A DNA stretch of 64,000 nucleotides from a bacterium (GTDB lineage: Bacteria; Actinomycetota; Acidimicrobiia; Acidimicrobiales; Bin134), in contig JAPPAP010000040.1 of NCBI GenBank assembly GCA_026705465.1, forward strand, positions 1 to 64,000, read 5' to 3'. Position numbers and translations under genes: made by a program. Below the pieces are notes generated by a model, which worked only from the letters and a program-made list of their open reading frames with translations, was not told the DNA's origin and made no database searches. Below, in pieces: positions 7,153-16,095 of this stretch. Each line of letters begins with the position of its first letter. Within the stretch, counting starts at the first letter, position 1.

Positions 7153-9282
7153 GTGTTTGCTTTGAGCGGCTTTCATAGCCTCCGAATGCTCAGCATCGCG
7201 GTGGCATTGTGCCTGCTAGTACCAGTACCTGTCGTGCCCGCCGCAGGAGCACAGCAGGCCGCGGAGGTGTCAGCAGAGGCCCGAATAACAGCCCGCTGGC
7301 AGTCCGACGGGCGGGTGGAGTTCGCTCTCCAGCAACGTCAATCCGATGACAGTTGGGGCCAGCACCTATTCGTGCAGCGGCGGTTCCTTCGGCCTGAGAC
7401 CATCGAAACCGGAGCGGGCAGTTGGAAATTCAGCACCCCATTCATCCTGGATGTGCTCATTGACCAGAGCCTGGACCACCACCTTGAGGGCGAATTGTTC
7501 ACGATCCCCGAGGGGCCCCGCGGCGAGGACACGCTGATCTCGGTAGGTCGAGGCCGCACCTGCGCGGTCCAACTTGGCGGCGGGGCGACGTGCTGGGGGC
7601 TGAATGGACTGCTGGATCACGTGGTACTCGCGGGCATCGAGGATGTCGCGGCGATCACCACTTCCAACCACCAGGGCTCCAATTTGCACGCCTGCATTCT
7701 TCACGAGGATGGGACCATCTCCTGTTGGGGCAGCGGCACCCATGGCAAGCTGGGGCAGGGCGACACGAGCGGCCACCACGTGCCAACGAAGATTCCTCGC
7801 ATCAACGACGCAGTGGCAGTGAGCGCCGGCGGTGAGTTCACCTGTGCCCTCCACCGCGACGGTGGTGTCTCCTGCTGGGGACGCAACGACTGGGGGCAGA
7901 TGGTCGACGGAACCAAAGAAGACAGACTTTCGCCCCGGCGAATTCCCGGCCTGTCCGACGTGGTGACAATTTCATCGGGTCCGAACACAGCCTGTGCGGT
8001 TCACCGGGACGGCGACATCTCTTGCTGGGGGCGGCCGTACGACATCTCAGACTCCGGGCCCAGGAGGTTCAAGACCCGTGCCCCGTTCGCCTCGGTGTCG
8101 GTGGGAGAAGAGGTAGGTCTGAATGACTTTTCCTGCGCTACCTCTATCGGTGGAGACGTCTACTGTTGGAACCCCAGCCAGCGCCCCTCGGCCGCGACCC
8201 GCGTTCCCGGCCTGACCGACGTGGCAGAAGTGTCTGTCGGCGACGCGAGCGCGTGCGCACTGCACCGCAACGGCGGCGTCTCCTGTTGGGGAACCAACCG
8301 GGCGGGTGAGGTCGGTGACGGCACGACGAACCCCCGACGTCGGCCGCAACGAGTTGCGGGCATCTCAGACGCCGTGGCCGTGAACGTCAGCTTTGGGTCG
8401 TTTTCAAGCAATTCATCCTGGAGCATCACCCCTCACGCGTGCGCCCTGCGCTCCGATGGGTCGGCATTGTGTTGGGGAGGCAATGAGGCCGGGCAGCTGG
8501 GTGACGGCACCAACCAGAACCGGCTGATACCTACCCAAGTGAGGCCGATCGTCCCTATTCCGGCCGATCAGGTGCCGCTCACCCCCACCGAGCGGCTGCG
8601 GACATGGGCGGAGTTGGTTGTCCAGGAACACGAGGCGGACCACCCATGGATGCGGGTTGCCTGGGACCATATCCGCGATCAGACATTGGCCACGAAGTCC
8701 GGGGACGGCGGCTATGTGGTTACTACCTGCAGCGTGTCGGCCGACGCGTTCGGTTGCACGGCCGACCAACTGAAAATCGAACGATTTATGCTCGACGTGC
8801 TCGTTCACGAGCTTGCTCACGTCTATGACCTGCAAACCGGTCTGGCCCCATCCAGGGCGTGGGGTGCGGTGCAGCTCTACTTCGCCACTACCTATCCTGC
8901 CTGCCACGGCATCGCCGGCAAGGGGGGAGTAGAGATCTTGGCCGACACGGTTACTCACCTCGTCGTCCCTGGTGCCCAATTGACCTACTATCTGTTTGGA
9001 GGGTGCCCCGAGCTGATTGGCCGCAACAGCCCAACCGAGGAGGCCGAGCAAGTCGTTCTCCAGGGCCTCGCCGGCCAGGTGCCGGATTGGTACAGCGAGA
9101 ACATCACCAACGGTGCCGAGTTGTGGGCGGCCTGGCTACAGGGTCTTTCAATGCCGGCGCTAGCCAACCTGGCCGACGAATTCGGCGGGCTGTGCAGTAC
9201 CGATTGGATCCGCTATCCCTTCGACCCAGAGCTCCTCCCTCCGGCCGGCAGCAATCCGTTCAAGGACGGCGGCTGCCCCTAA
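7153..9282 (+). CDS. secreted RCC1-repeat protein with C-terminal HExxH motif
   Basis: This 709-residue protein begins with a signal peptide: a hydrophobic stretch about residues 10-30 and a likely AGA cleavage. From about residue 135 to 470 it has repeated blades of the RCC1 type, with recurring CAL/CAV, SCWG and W/GQLGDG motifs, which form a beta-propeller. The last 240 residues contain HELAHVYD with histidines 552 and 556, a zinc-peptidase HExxH motif, followed by Cys-containing segments. It probably acts outside the cell; partner and substrate are unknown. The GTG start lies eight bases after TAGGCT. It stands alone between glnR and ridA. Confidence 0.8.
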   Translation: MFALSGFHSLRMLSIAVALCLLVPVPVVPAAGAQQAAEVSAEARITARWQSDGRVEFALQQRQSDDSWGQHLFVQRRFLRPETIETGAGSWKFSTPFILDVLIDQSLDHHLEGELFTIPEGPRGEDTLISVGRGRTCAVQLGGGATCWGLNGLLDHVVLAGIEDVAAITTSNHQGSNLHACILHEDGTISCWGSGTHGKLGQGDTSGHHVPTKIPRINDAVAVSAGGEFTCALHRDGGVSCWGRNDWGQMVDGTKEDRLSPRRIPGLSDVVTISSGPNTACAVHRDGDISCWGRPYDISDSGPRRFKTRAPFASVSVGEEVGLNDFSCATSIGGDVYCWNPSQRPSAATRVPGLTDVAEVSVGDASACALHRNGGVSCWGTNRAGEVGDGTTNPRRRPQRVAGISDAVAVNVSFGSFSSNSSWSITPHACALRSDGSALCWGGNEAGQLGDGTNQNRLIPTQVRPIVPIPADQVPLTPTERLRTWAELVVQEHEADHPWMRVAWDHIRDQTLATKSGDGGYVVTTCSVSADAFGCTADQLKIERFMLDVLVHELAHVYDLQTGLAPSRAWGAVQLYFATTYPACHGIAGKGGVEILADTVTHLVVPGAQLTYYLFGGCPELIGRNSPTEEAEQVVLQGLAGQVPDWYSENITNGAELWAAWLQGLSMPALANLADEFGGLCSTDWIRYPFDPELLPPAGSNPFKDGGCP

Positions 9283-9322
9283 GGCGGGTCGCCCGACAGC
9301 GCAGTGACCGCTGTCGATGGAT

Positions 9323-9673
9323 TCAAACAGTCGAATGGGCCCAGAGTTCGATTTCCACCAGCGCACCCAGGGGGAGGGCGGCGACGCCGACAGCAGAGCG
9401 GGCGGGGCGGCAGTCGCCGAAGCATTCGACGTAGGCGTTGTTCATGGCCCCGAAGTCGTTCATGTGAACCAGAAAAACAGTGGCCTTCACCACGTCATCC
9501 AAGGTGGCCCCCTCAGTAGCCAGCACCGCCTCGGCATTGGCCACCGCTTGGCGGAACTGCGCCACAAGCCCACCGGGCACCAGTGATCCGTCGGCGATAC
9601 CGATCTGGCCGGAGCAGATGAGAAAATCGCCGGCGCGAACGATCGGGGAATAGGGACCAACCGGAGTGCTCAT
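9323..9673 (-). CDS. ridA: RidA-family enamine/imine deaminase
   Basis: RidA proteins hydrolyse reactive 2-aminoacrylate and related enamines made by PLP enzymes. Seen here: VGPYSPIVRAGDFLICSGQIG near the N-terminus, VKATVFLVHMNDFGAMNNAY, and the arginine-containing CRPARSAVGVAALPLGALVEIELWA near the end, the usual order of RidA signatures. The ATG at 9673 gives 116 residues, typical for the trimeric family, and TATTCT lies eight bases upstream. The frame is open to 9748 without added conserved sequence. It diverges from glnE. Confidence 0.92.
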   Translation of the reverse strand: MSTPVGPYSPIVRAGDFLICSGQIGIADGSLVPGGLVAQFRQAVANAEAVLATEGATLDDVVKATVFLVHMNDFGAMNNAYVECFGDCRPARSAVGVAALPLGALVEIELWAHSTV

Positions 9674-9756
9674 GTCTGAGAAGAATACGGGCCTGCGGGA
9701 GTACCCATACATGGGAAGAATACGGTTCTTTGGGACTGCTCGTAGCATGGAGCCGT

Positions 9757-12453
9757 ATGGACGCTGAAGGCCGAGATCAAGACATCGAATACCTGATCGC
9801 CTCCTCTCCGTGGCCCGAAGATGCCCGGTCGCTTATCGAAGACCTCGGCATTACCAACGAACGCCGAGCTCGAGCCACAGCCATGCTGGCTGGGGCATCT
9901 CGCAGCATGAGCAAAGCCGTGCGCCGCGATCCCAGCCTGCTCGACGTACTTGATCCCCCAGCCGATTTCGCCACCGAGAAGATTTCACTGGCTGCCCCCG
10001 ATGATGCTGACGCACAGGACGGCCTACGGCGCTGGAAGCGGCGCCAGCTCCTGCGCATTGCGCTGCGCGACCTGATGGGCGAAGCCGACTTGGCCACGGT
10101 GGGCCGGGAGCTGTCATTGCTGGCTGACGCCTGCTTTGCCCGGGCTCTGGAGATCGCTGACGAGGGCCCGCCCCTGGCCATCATCGGGATGGGCAAGCTG
10201 GGCGGCAACGAGTTGAACTACGCCAGCGATGTGGACATCGTGTTCGCCCACGACGGGGACTCCACCGCGGCCGCTCGTCGAGCTCGGAAGGTGCTGGAGA
10301 TTCTGACCGCGTTCACCCCCGAGGGACAGGTGTACCGGGTGGACATTGAACTGCGGCCCGAGGGAGGCGCGGGAGCGCTGAGCCGCACACCGGACGCATT
10401 CGGAACCTATTTCGACCGGTGGGCGGTGCCTTGGGAGCGACAGGCCTACATCAAGACCCGACTGACGGCAGGCGACCCCGAGTTGGGCAACGCCTTTTTC
10501 GACGCCATCAAGCCGGGAGTCTGGGGCGAGAACCTGGAAGCCGACACCGTGCCCCATCTGCGAGCCCTGAAATTGCGGGTGGAGGAGTCGGCCAAGCTCA
10601 AAGGCGACCGAGAGCTCAAGAAGGGGCCCGGCGGTCTGCGTGACATCGAGTTCACGGTGCAGCTTCTTCAGCTGGTTCACGGCCGCACCGACCCCACCAT
10701 CCGCTCTCCTAACACCCTCACCGCGTTGCGCCAGCTCAGCTGGGGGGAGTACATCGACCAAGCCGACGCCGTCCACTTCACCACGGCCTACATCCACCTC
10801 CGCACGGTGGAGCATCGATTGCAGCTTCGCGACGAGCGCCAGACCCATGAGCTGCCCACCGCCGATGCCGACCGGGAATGGACGGCTTTGGCATCGGGGT
10901 TCGAAAGCTTGGAGGCGTTCCAGGAATCCCACAGCCGCCATCAGACTTCGGTTCGGGAGATCCACCAGCGGATCTTCTACCGACAGACCCTCGACCGGAT
11001 GCACGAGACCGGAATGGTCAGCGAGTTGTTGCCCGACCATCTTGGGCAACTGGGCTTCGCCGACCCTGACCGGGCCGCTGCCACCATCGAACGCCTAACC
11101 GAGAACCTGGGCCGCCGTGCCAACGTGATGCAGCAGGTGCTGGTGATCATGGTGGAGGCTCTGGCCACGACCCCCGACCCCGATTTGGGGCTCGTCCGCC
11201 TGGCCTGGCTGCTGGACGGCTCCTATCGGATCGGCACCATTCTCCCCGTGCTGCGCGACTCCCCCATCGCCATCAGCGACACTGCCCGGCTGCTGGGCTC
11301 CAGCCGAGTGGCCGCCGGATGGATGCGCAACCATCCGGAGTTCGCCCGCTCGCTGATGAACCCCGAGGAGCTGGCCATTCCTCGAACTACTGAAACGCTG
11401 ATGGCAGAGGCCACTGAGGCGATGCAATCAGCCGCTGGCGACCACGACCTTCAGATGGCTGAGCTGCGACGATTTGTCCGGCGCGAGCAGCTGCGAGTAG
11501 CGGCTCGAGACATCTTGGGCCTGGCTTCGATCATCGAGATTCCCCAGGAGCTGACCATCATCGCTGACGCCGCGTTGGCAGCTGCCGTCGGTTCGCTGGC
11601 TCCGGAAATGCCCTTCGCCGTGATCGGTCTAGGACGTTACGGCGGCCTCGATCTTTCCTATGCCTCAGACCTGGATGTGATCTTTGTGTACGAGGGCGCG
11701 AGTTCTGATGACGCTCGAGCAGCAAATCGCACCGCCCGAGGCCTGCTCAAAGAGATCGGGGCCCAAACCGCAGAGGGCCGGGCTTGGGAGATCGACGCCC
11801 GACTTCGCCCTGAGGGCGAGAACGGGCAGCTTGCCCGATCGCTCGAGGGGTATCAGCGGTATTACGACGAGCGAGGCCAACTCTGGGAGCGCCAAGCCCT
11901 GCTCAAGCGCCGTTTTGTGGCCGGGGACCCTGAATTCGGACAGCGATTCCTCCAACTGGCTGACCAGTGGTGCTACCAACCCGAATTCGGCGAATCAGAG
12001 GTTGACGAGATCCGCACGATGAAGCGCCGCATCGAGGCCGAACGGCTGGGCACCGGCAGCAAGGCGCGGGACGTGAAGCTCGGCGCAGGCGGTCTCAGTG
12101 ACATCGAGTTCACCGTGCAGCTCATGCAACTCCAATACGGATTCGGACGAACTTCGATCAGGGACAACCGCACACTGCCCGCGCTAGCAGGACTGTCAGA
12201 GCACAACCTGCTGGACATCGGCGATCGGGCCACTCTGGACGTGGGCTATCGCTTTTGCCAGCGGTTCCGCAACGCCCGCTATCACCTCTCGGGGCTTTCG
12301 TCTGACGTGTTTCCCGACGACGACCACGAGGAGCTCCTGTTGGCCCGACGACTGGGCTATCCCAGCACCAAAGACTTGGAAGCCGACTACCAGGAGATCA
12401 CCGAGGCCGTCCGGGAGGTAACCGACCGTCTCCTCTACGGCGAAGCCAGCTAG
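9757..12453 (+). CDS. glnE: bifunctional glutamine synthetase adenylyltransferase/deadenylase
   Basis: GlnE attaches AMP to, and removes it from, a tyrosine of GlnA1 according to nitrogen status. Two nucleotidyltransferase domains are visible: GMGKLGGNELNYASDVDIVF near residues 144-163 and GLGRYGGLDLSYASDLDVIF near 622-641, each followed by an RLRPEG motif (ELRPEGGAG and RLRPEGENG) and a helical GlnD-like region. KKGPGGLRDIEFTVQLLQ and KLGAGGLSDIEFTVQLMQ repeat in both halves. The ATG at 9757 gives 898 residues and has TAGCAT eight bases before it; a TTG at 9730 is also open. The stop overlaps the convergent next gene at a CTAG. Confidence 0.97.
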   Translation: MDAEGRDQDIEYLIASSPWPEDARSLIEDLGITNERRARATAMLAGASRSMSKAVRRDPSLLDVLDPPADFATEKISLAAPDDADAQDGLRRWKRRQLLRIALRDLMGEADLATVGRELSLLADACFARALEIADEGPPLAIIGMGKLGGNELNYASDVDIVFAHDGDSTAAARRARKVLEILTAFTPEGQVYRVDIELRPEGGAGALSRTPDAFGTYFDRWAVPWERQAYIKTRLTAGDPELGNAFFDAIKPGVWGENLEADTVPHLRALKLRVEESAKLKGDRELKKGPGGLRDIEFTVQLLQLVHGRTDPTIRSPNTLTALRQLSWGEYIDQADAVHFTTAYIHLRTVEHRLQLRDERQTHELPTADADREWTALASGFESLEAFQESHSRHQTSVREIHQRIFYRQTLDRMHETGMVSELLPDHLGQLGFADPDRAAATIERLTENLGRRANVMQQVLVIMVEALATTPDPDLGLVRLAWLLDGSYRIGTILPVLRDSPIAISDTARLLGSSRVAAGWMRNHPEFARSLMNPEELAIPRTTETLMAEATEAMQSAAGDHDLQMAELRRFVRREQLRVAARDILGLASIIEIPQELTIIADAALAAAVGSLAPEMPFAVIGLGRYGGLDLSYASDLDVIFVYEGASSDDARAANRTARGLLKEIGAQTAEGRAWEIDARLRPEGENGQLARSLEGYQRYYDERGQLWERQALLKRRFVAGDPEFGQRFLQLADQWCYQPEFGESEVDEIRTMKRRIEAERLGTGSKARDVKLGAGGLSDIEFTVQLMQLQYGFGRTSIRDNRTLPALAGLSEHNLLDIGDRATLDVGYRFCQRFRNARYHLSGLSSDVFPDDDHEELLLARRLGYPSTKDLEADYQEITEAVREVTDRLLYGEAS

Positions 12454-13991
12454 CGGTCCGGTGGGCCGGTGGGCCAGTCGGGAGGATGGCCGGTGGCCCG
12501 CCAGGTGGCTGCTGCGACCGCGGCAAACACGGCGTCGGAGCCGTTGATCGGCGGATCGTCGGACGATTCGACCTCCACTTCCACCGGCGGCATCCGAGAC
12601 GCGGGCACTACTCCAAAGGAGCGGATGGTGAGATCGTGTACTTCACCGGTGGGGTCTACCGTCAATGCTTCAGAGGTGACCCAGCTATAGGCCATGTGTG
12701 CCGCGCCGATGCAGTAGGAGCGCAGCACAATCTCATCGAGGGGGTCGCCGCAACGCACCCGAATCTGCAAGCTGCCCTCGCGCCACTCCGCCCAGGCCGA
12801 TCCGCCGCCGGGGACAACTATCTCGCCGGTTCCGTCACCTAACGCGCTCAAGGCCACTGTCGCTTCAACCCAGCCTGCGCCGCGAATGGCGATTGAAGTG
12901 GGTGGACCGTCAACGTCTAGCTCCTGCACTTCGAGGCCGGGCGCAACCGAGGCGATGGAGTCGGACACTCCGGGCGTGCGGACCACCCGAGCCACTCCTC
13001 GGCCGTCATCGGCGATGCCGATGGCCACCGGGGGACGCTTTGGGCCGTGCCGGACGGCGTCCTCGCGAGACCACAACACCCGGACCGGGCGACCGTGCTC
13101 GTCGGCCAGCTGCCGGGCAACGCCGGGCAGCGGAGATGTCAGCTTGGCACCGAATGCTCCGCCATTGGCCAGCGGGCTGGCCGGCTCACCGCCGGGCACG
13201 CACCACGAGGCATCGGTCTCCAGATAGGCCGGCTCCACCCAAGAGGTTCGAAGCCGAACCGCCCAGTCGCCTTCGGGGAATTCCAGCGGCATGGGCAGCT
13301 CGGTCGGAGTACGGCGGCCCTGCACTTTTTCGGCCACGGCCCGGGCTTCGGTCACCGTCTCCCCTAGGGCCCAGCCGCCCCGACCGTCGGACAACGCCAC
13401 CAGCGCCTCCTCGGGCACAGTGTCGTCGGCGAATCCTCCTTCTCCCAACGACACAGCAGCTCCAACCTCCTGAGGCACACCGCCTTCGAGTTCCGCCCTT
13501 CGGGTTGCCGCGGCCCAGTCACGGTTAGAACCGGCGGCGCCATAGTTCTCCCACGCTTCCAAGATTGTCTGCCACCCAGTGCAGCGGCACAGATGGGCTG
13601 CTAGCGCAGTGGCCGCAGCCGAACGGGATCGGTCCCCACCAGAACGGGCATCGAGACCGGCGAGGCGCATGATGATGCCGGGAGTACAGAACCCGCACTG
13701 GCTGGCACCAGCAGCACAGAACGCCTCAGCCCACCCGGTACGGGTTTCTGACGGCAGTCCGGCCAGTGTTGTGATGTCCCGACCAGCCACCCGCCGGGCT
13801 GGCGTCACGCAGGACACTCTCGGCTTCCCATCCACCCACACGGTGCAACACCCGCATTGGCCTTGCGGACTGCACCCGTCTTTCACCGTGCTGACGCCGA
13901 GGCGGTCGCGGAGCACCTCCATCAGCGACGCGCCGTCGTCGGGAAACTCAACAGGGCGACCGTCTACGTTGAACTCCAAAGCGGCCGCCAT
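12450..13991 (-). CDS. compact fusion of CoxS-type Fe-S domains and a reduced molybdenum-hydroxylase large-subunit piece
   Basis: Residues 1-150 are a small-subunit-like unit: a plant-type [2Fe-2S] domain (C40, C46, C49, C61) and a second cluster domain (C99GFC102, C135RC137TGW). Residues about 190-513 resemble part of a xanthine-dehydrogenase-type large subunit: GGAFGAK at 277-283 (the usual GGGFGGK), LWSRED at 306 and an Mo-domain-like tail. The region is much shorter than a normal large subunit of about 750 residues, and the GVGE glutamate of the active site is not found; the tail reads PPINGSDAVFAA. It may be an inactive or specialised electron-transfer protein. No CoxM/CoxL partners are adjacent. 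Confidence 0.75.
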   Translation of the reverse strand: MAAALEFNVDGRPVEFPDDGASLMEVLRDRLGVSTVKDGCSPQGQCGCCTVWVDGKPRVSCVTPARRVAGRDITTLAGLPSETRTGWAEAFCAAGASQCGFCTPGIIMRLAGLDARSGGDRSRSAAATALAAHLCRCTGWQTILEAWENYGAAGSNRDWAAATRRAELEGGVPQEVGAAVSLGEGGFADDTVPEEALVALSDGRGGWALGETVTEARAVAEKVQGRRTPTELPMPLEFPEGDWAVRLRTSWVEPAYLETDASWCVPGGEPASPLANGGAFGAKLTSPLPGVARQLADEHGRPVRVLWSREDAVRHGPKRPPVAIGIADDGRGVARVVRTPGVSDSIASVAPGLEVQELDVDGPPTSIAIRGAGWVEATVALSALGDGTGEIVVPGGGSAWAEWREGSLQIRVRCGDPLDEIVLRSYCIGAAHMAYSWVTSEALTVDPTGEVHDLTIRSFGVVPASRMPPVEVEVESSDDPPINGSDAVFAAVAAATWRATGHPPDWPTGPPDR

Positions 13992-14004
13992 TTGCGGCGA
14001 TGTT

Positions 14005-14331
14005 TTAGCTAAAGCTCTGGCCGCAGCCGCAGGTGCGCTGAGCGTTCGGGTTGGTGATGGAGAACCCTGCTTCGGTCAGGCCGTCTTTGTAGTCGAGCAC
14101 CGCGCCTTCCAATAGAGCGGCGCTGGAAGAATCCACCACGACTTTGACGTCACCGAAGAGAACTTCCTGGTCTTCGGAGCCGATGTCGGCATCGAAGTAC
14201 ATCTCATAGCTGAATCCCGAGCAGCCACCGGGGCGAACCGCCACTCGTAGGGCAAGTTCCTCGTCGTCAGCCTGCTCTTGGCGCACCAGATCTCCGACTT
14301 TGCTGGTTGCTGAATCAGTGAGTGTGATCAC
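14005..14331 (-). CDS. A-type iron-sulfur carrier (IscA/ErpA/HesB family)
   Basis: This protein accepts Fe-S clusters and hands them to apoproteins. The three family cysteines are visible: C37 in RPGGCSGFSYEMYF and C101, C103 in RTCGCGQSFS at the C-terminus. The GTG at 14331 has AGGAG six bases upstream and gives 108 residues; the frame opens earlier at 14397 with a poor extension. It lies between a Fe-S protein gene (12450-13991) and the divergent mrp gene, another Fe-S cluster carrier, so the locus is concerned with cluster assembly. Confidence 0.93.
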   Translation of the reverse strand: MITLTDSATSKVGDLVRQEQADDEELALRVAVRPGGCSGFSYEMYFDADIGSEDQEVLFGDVKVVVDSSSAALLEGAVLDYKDGLTEAGFSITNPNAQRTCGCGQSFS

Positions 14332-14405
14332 AAAGCTCTCCTGTTCGGTGCTGCGAGCCACACTTAGCTTACCCGCAGGCTTAGCGGTTATACACACCCG
14401 ATAGC

Positions 14406-15605
14406 ATGACCAGGGTGAGTGATAGTTCGGCCGCGGCGCTGCCGACGGTTGATGACGTGATGGGCGTGCTCCGCGGGGTGATCGACCCTGAGTTGGGCAG
14501 CGACATCGTTGAGTTGGGCATGGCCCGCGACGCGGTAGTCAACTCCGACGGCCTTGTCGAAGTGACGGTGGCCCTCACCACCGCGGGATGTCCGCTGAGG
14601 GCCCAGATCCAGCGTGAGGTGCGCAGCCGGGTCGGCGGCCTCCCGGGCGTGGAGAAGGTCAAGATCCACTGGAGCGAGCTGACTCAAGAGGAAAAGGCCG
14701 CAGCAATGGCCAAGGCCCGTTTCAATGTGTCCCAGAACGCCCCCGACACCGCAGTTCTCCCCACCACCAAGGTGGTGATGGTGGCATCGGGCAAAGGCGG
14801 GGTAGGCAAGTCGTCAGTAACGGTGAATCTGGCCGCAGAGTTGGCCCGACGGGGAATGCGGGTTGGAGTCATGGACGCCGACATCTGGGGTTACTCGGTT
14901 CCCCGAATGCTGGGTGTCGAAGGGCGTCTGGCCGGAGCGGAGAACGAAAAGAAGATCGTCCCCAACGAGAAGCAGGTGGGCGATGGCACCCTGGAAGTGG
15001 TGTCGATGGGATTCCTGGTCGACCGGGAGGAGGCCGCGCTGATGTGGCGGGGGCTCATGTTGAACCGGGCGGTCCAGCATTTCTTGGAGGATGTGCGCTG
15101 GGGTCCGGTGGACTATCTGCTGATCGACATGCCACCGGGTACCGGAGACGTGCAGATGGGCATCGCCAAGATGCTTCCCCAAGCGGAGATGGTGGTGGTG
15201 ACAACCCCGGCTCGCAGCGCCCAGAAGGTGGCCACCAGGGTGGCCTCGATGGGACGGTCCAACTATCTGCGGATCGCCGGGGTGATCGAGAACATGAGCG
15301 CGTTCACAACCCCTGACGGGGAGTCGTATGCCATCTTCGGCCAGGGGGGCGGACAGGAGTTGGCTGATGAGCTGGGCGTGCCCCTGCTAGGCCAGGTGCC
15401 CATTGATGGTTCCGTGGCCACCGGCGGTGACGAGGGAGCTCCGGTGGTGCTGGAGGATGCTTCCGGTCCCGCGGCCGATGCATTTCGAGCCATTGCCGAT
15501 CGGTTGCTGGAGGAGATTCCTCCTGTGGACATGACAAGCTGCACCGCTCGGATATTCGAGGCGGCTGAGCAGGCACTGGTCAGCCTCGATATCGCCTCTT
15601 CATAG
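14406..15605 (+). CDS. mrp: Mrp/NBP35-family Fe-S cluster carrier ATPase
   Basis: Mrp binds ATP and transfers Fe-S clusters. An N-terminal MIP18/DUF59 domain (about 13-90) has VIDPELGSDIVELGM and TTAGCPLRAQI. The deviant Walker A motif ASGKGGVGKSS is at 127-137, followed by GVMDADIWGYSVPRML and YLLIDMPPGTGD. The CPxC pair common near the end of the ATPase domain is absent (ENMSAFTTPDGESYAIFG), so the cluster may be held differently. The ATG at 14406 is used; a GTG at 14415 is possible. It leads a plus-strand run with fxsA, selA and selB. Confidence 0.93.
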   Translation: MTRVSDSSAAALPTVDDVMGVLRGVIDPELGSDIVELGMARDAVVNSDGLVEVTVALTTAGCPLRAQIQREVRSRVGGLPGVEKVKIHWSELTQEEKAAAMAKARFNVSQNAPDTAVLPTTKVVMVASGKGGVGKSSVTVNLAAELARRGMRVGVMDADIWGYSVPRMLGVEGRLAGAENEKKIVPNEKQVGDGTLEVVSMGFLVDREEAALMWRGLMLNRAVQHFLEDVRWGPVDYLLIDMPPGTGDVQMGIAKMLPQAEMVVVTTPARSAQKVATRVASMGRSNYLRIAGVIENMSAFTTPDGESYAIFGQGGGQELADELGVPLLGQVPIDGSVATGGDEGAPVVLEDASGPAADAFRAIADRLLEEIPPVDMTSCTARIFEAAEQALVSLDIASS

Positions 15606-15626
15606 GAATCAGCGGAGGATAGAGAC

Positions 15627-16055
15627 TTGCTGGTTTGGCTGGTACTGCTGTTCATCGCCGTGCCTCTGGTGGAGCTGTACGTAATCGTGGAGACAGCTAG
15701 GAGCATCGGCACGTTGGAGACCATCGGCCTGTTGATCGTGGTGAGCGTGGTCGGCGCGTGGATGGTGAAGGCTCAGGGGCTGGCGGTGCTCTGGCGGATT
15801 CGCAGCAAGCTTCATGAGGGCCAAATGCCCGGTCGGGAGTTGGTTGACGGCGGCTTGGTGCTGCTGGCTGGCGCGCTCATGCTCACCCCCGGTTTCGTCA
15901 CCGACGCCGTGGGCCTTTTACTGCTGTTTCCGCCTACCCGCATGGCGATCCGACCGATTCTTATCCGCCGGTTCCGCCATCGGGTTACCTTCATAGGCCC
16001 CGGAGATACCGGGCCGGGGACCATTCACGACACCGATCTTGCCGACGGCGATTGA
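15627..16055 (+). CDS. fxsA: FxsA-family membrane protein
   Basis: This is a small inner-membrane protein of the FxsA (SuzF) family; overproduction of E. coli FxsA relieves phage T7 exclusion by F plasmids, but its normal job is unknown. Three or four membrane helices are visible: LVWLVLLFIAVPLVELYVIV at the start, TIGLLIVVSVVGAWMV, and LVLLAGALMLTPGFVTDAVGLLLLF, followed by a basic, soluble tail. The TPGFVTDAVG motif is typical. The start is TTG at 15627, eight bases after GGAGG. It sits between mrp and selA. Confidence 0.9.
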   Translation: MLVWLVLLFIAVPLVELYVIVETARSIGTLETIGLLIVVSVVGAWMVKAQGLAVLWRIRSKLHEGQMPGRELVDGGLVLLAGALMLTPGFVTDAVGLLLLFPPTRMAIRPILIRRFRHRVTFIGPGDTGPGTIHDTDLADGD

Positions 16056-16095
16056 CCGGCCACAGATGACGCCCGATTGACGGAGCCATACGCTG

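Noticed and set aside
12450..13991. Frameshift or pseudogene as the reason for the short molybdenum-hydroxylase part
   Set aside because: The frame is continuous for 513 codons with sensible composition and a normal start, so a decayed gene is less likely than a compact one; not fully excluded.
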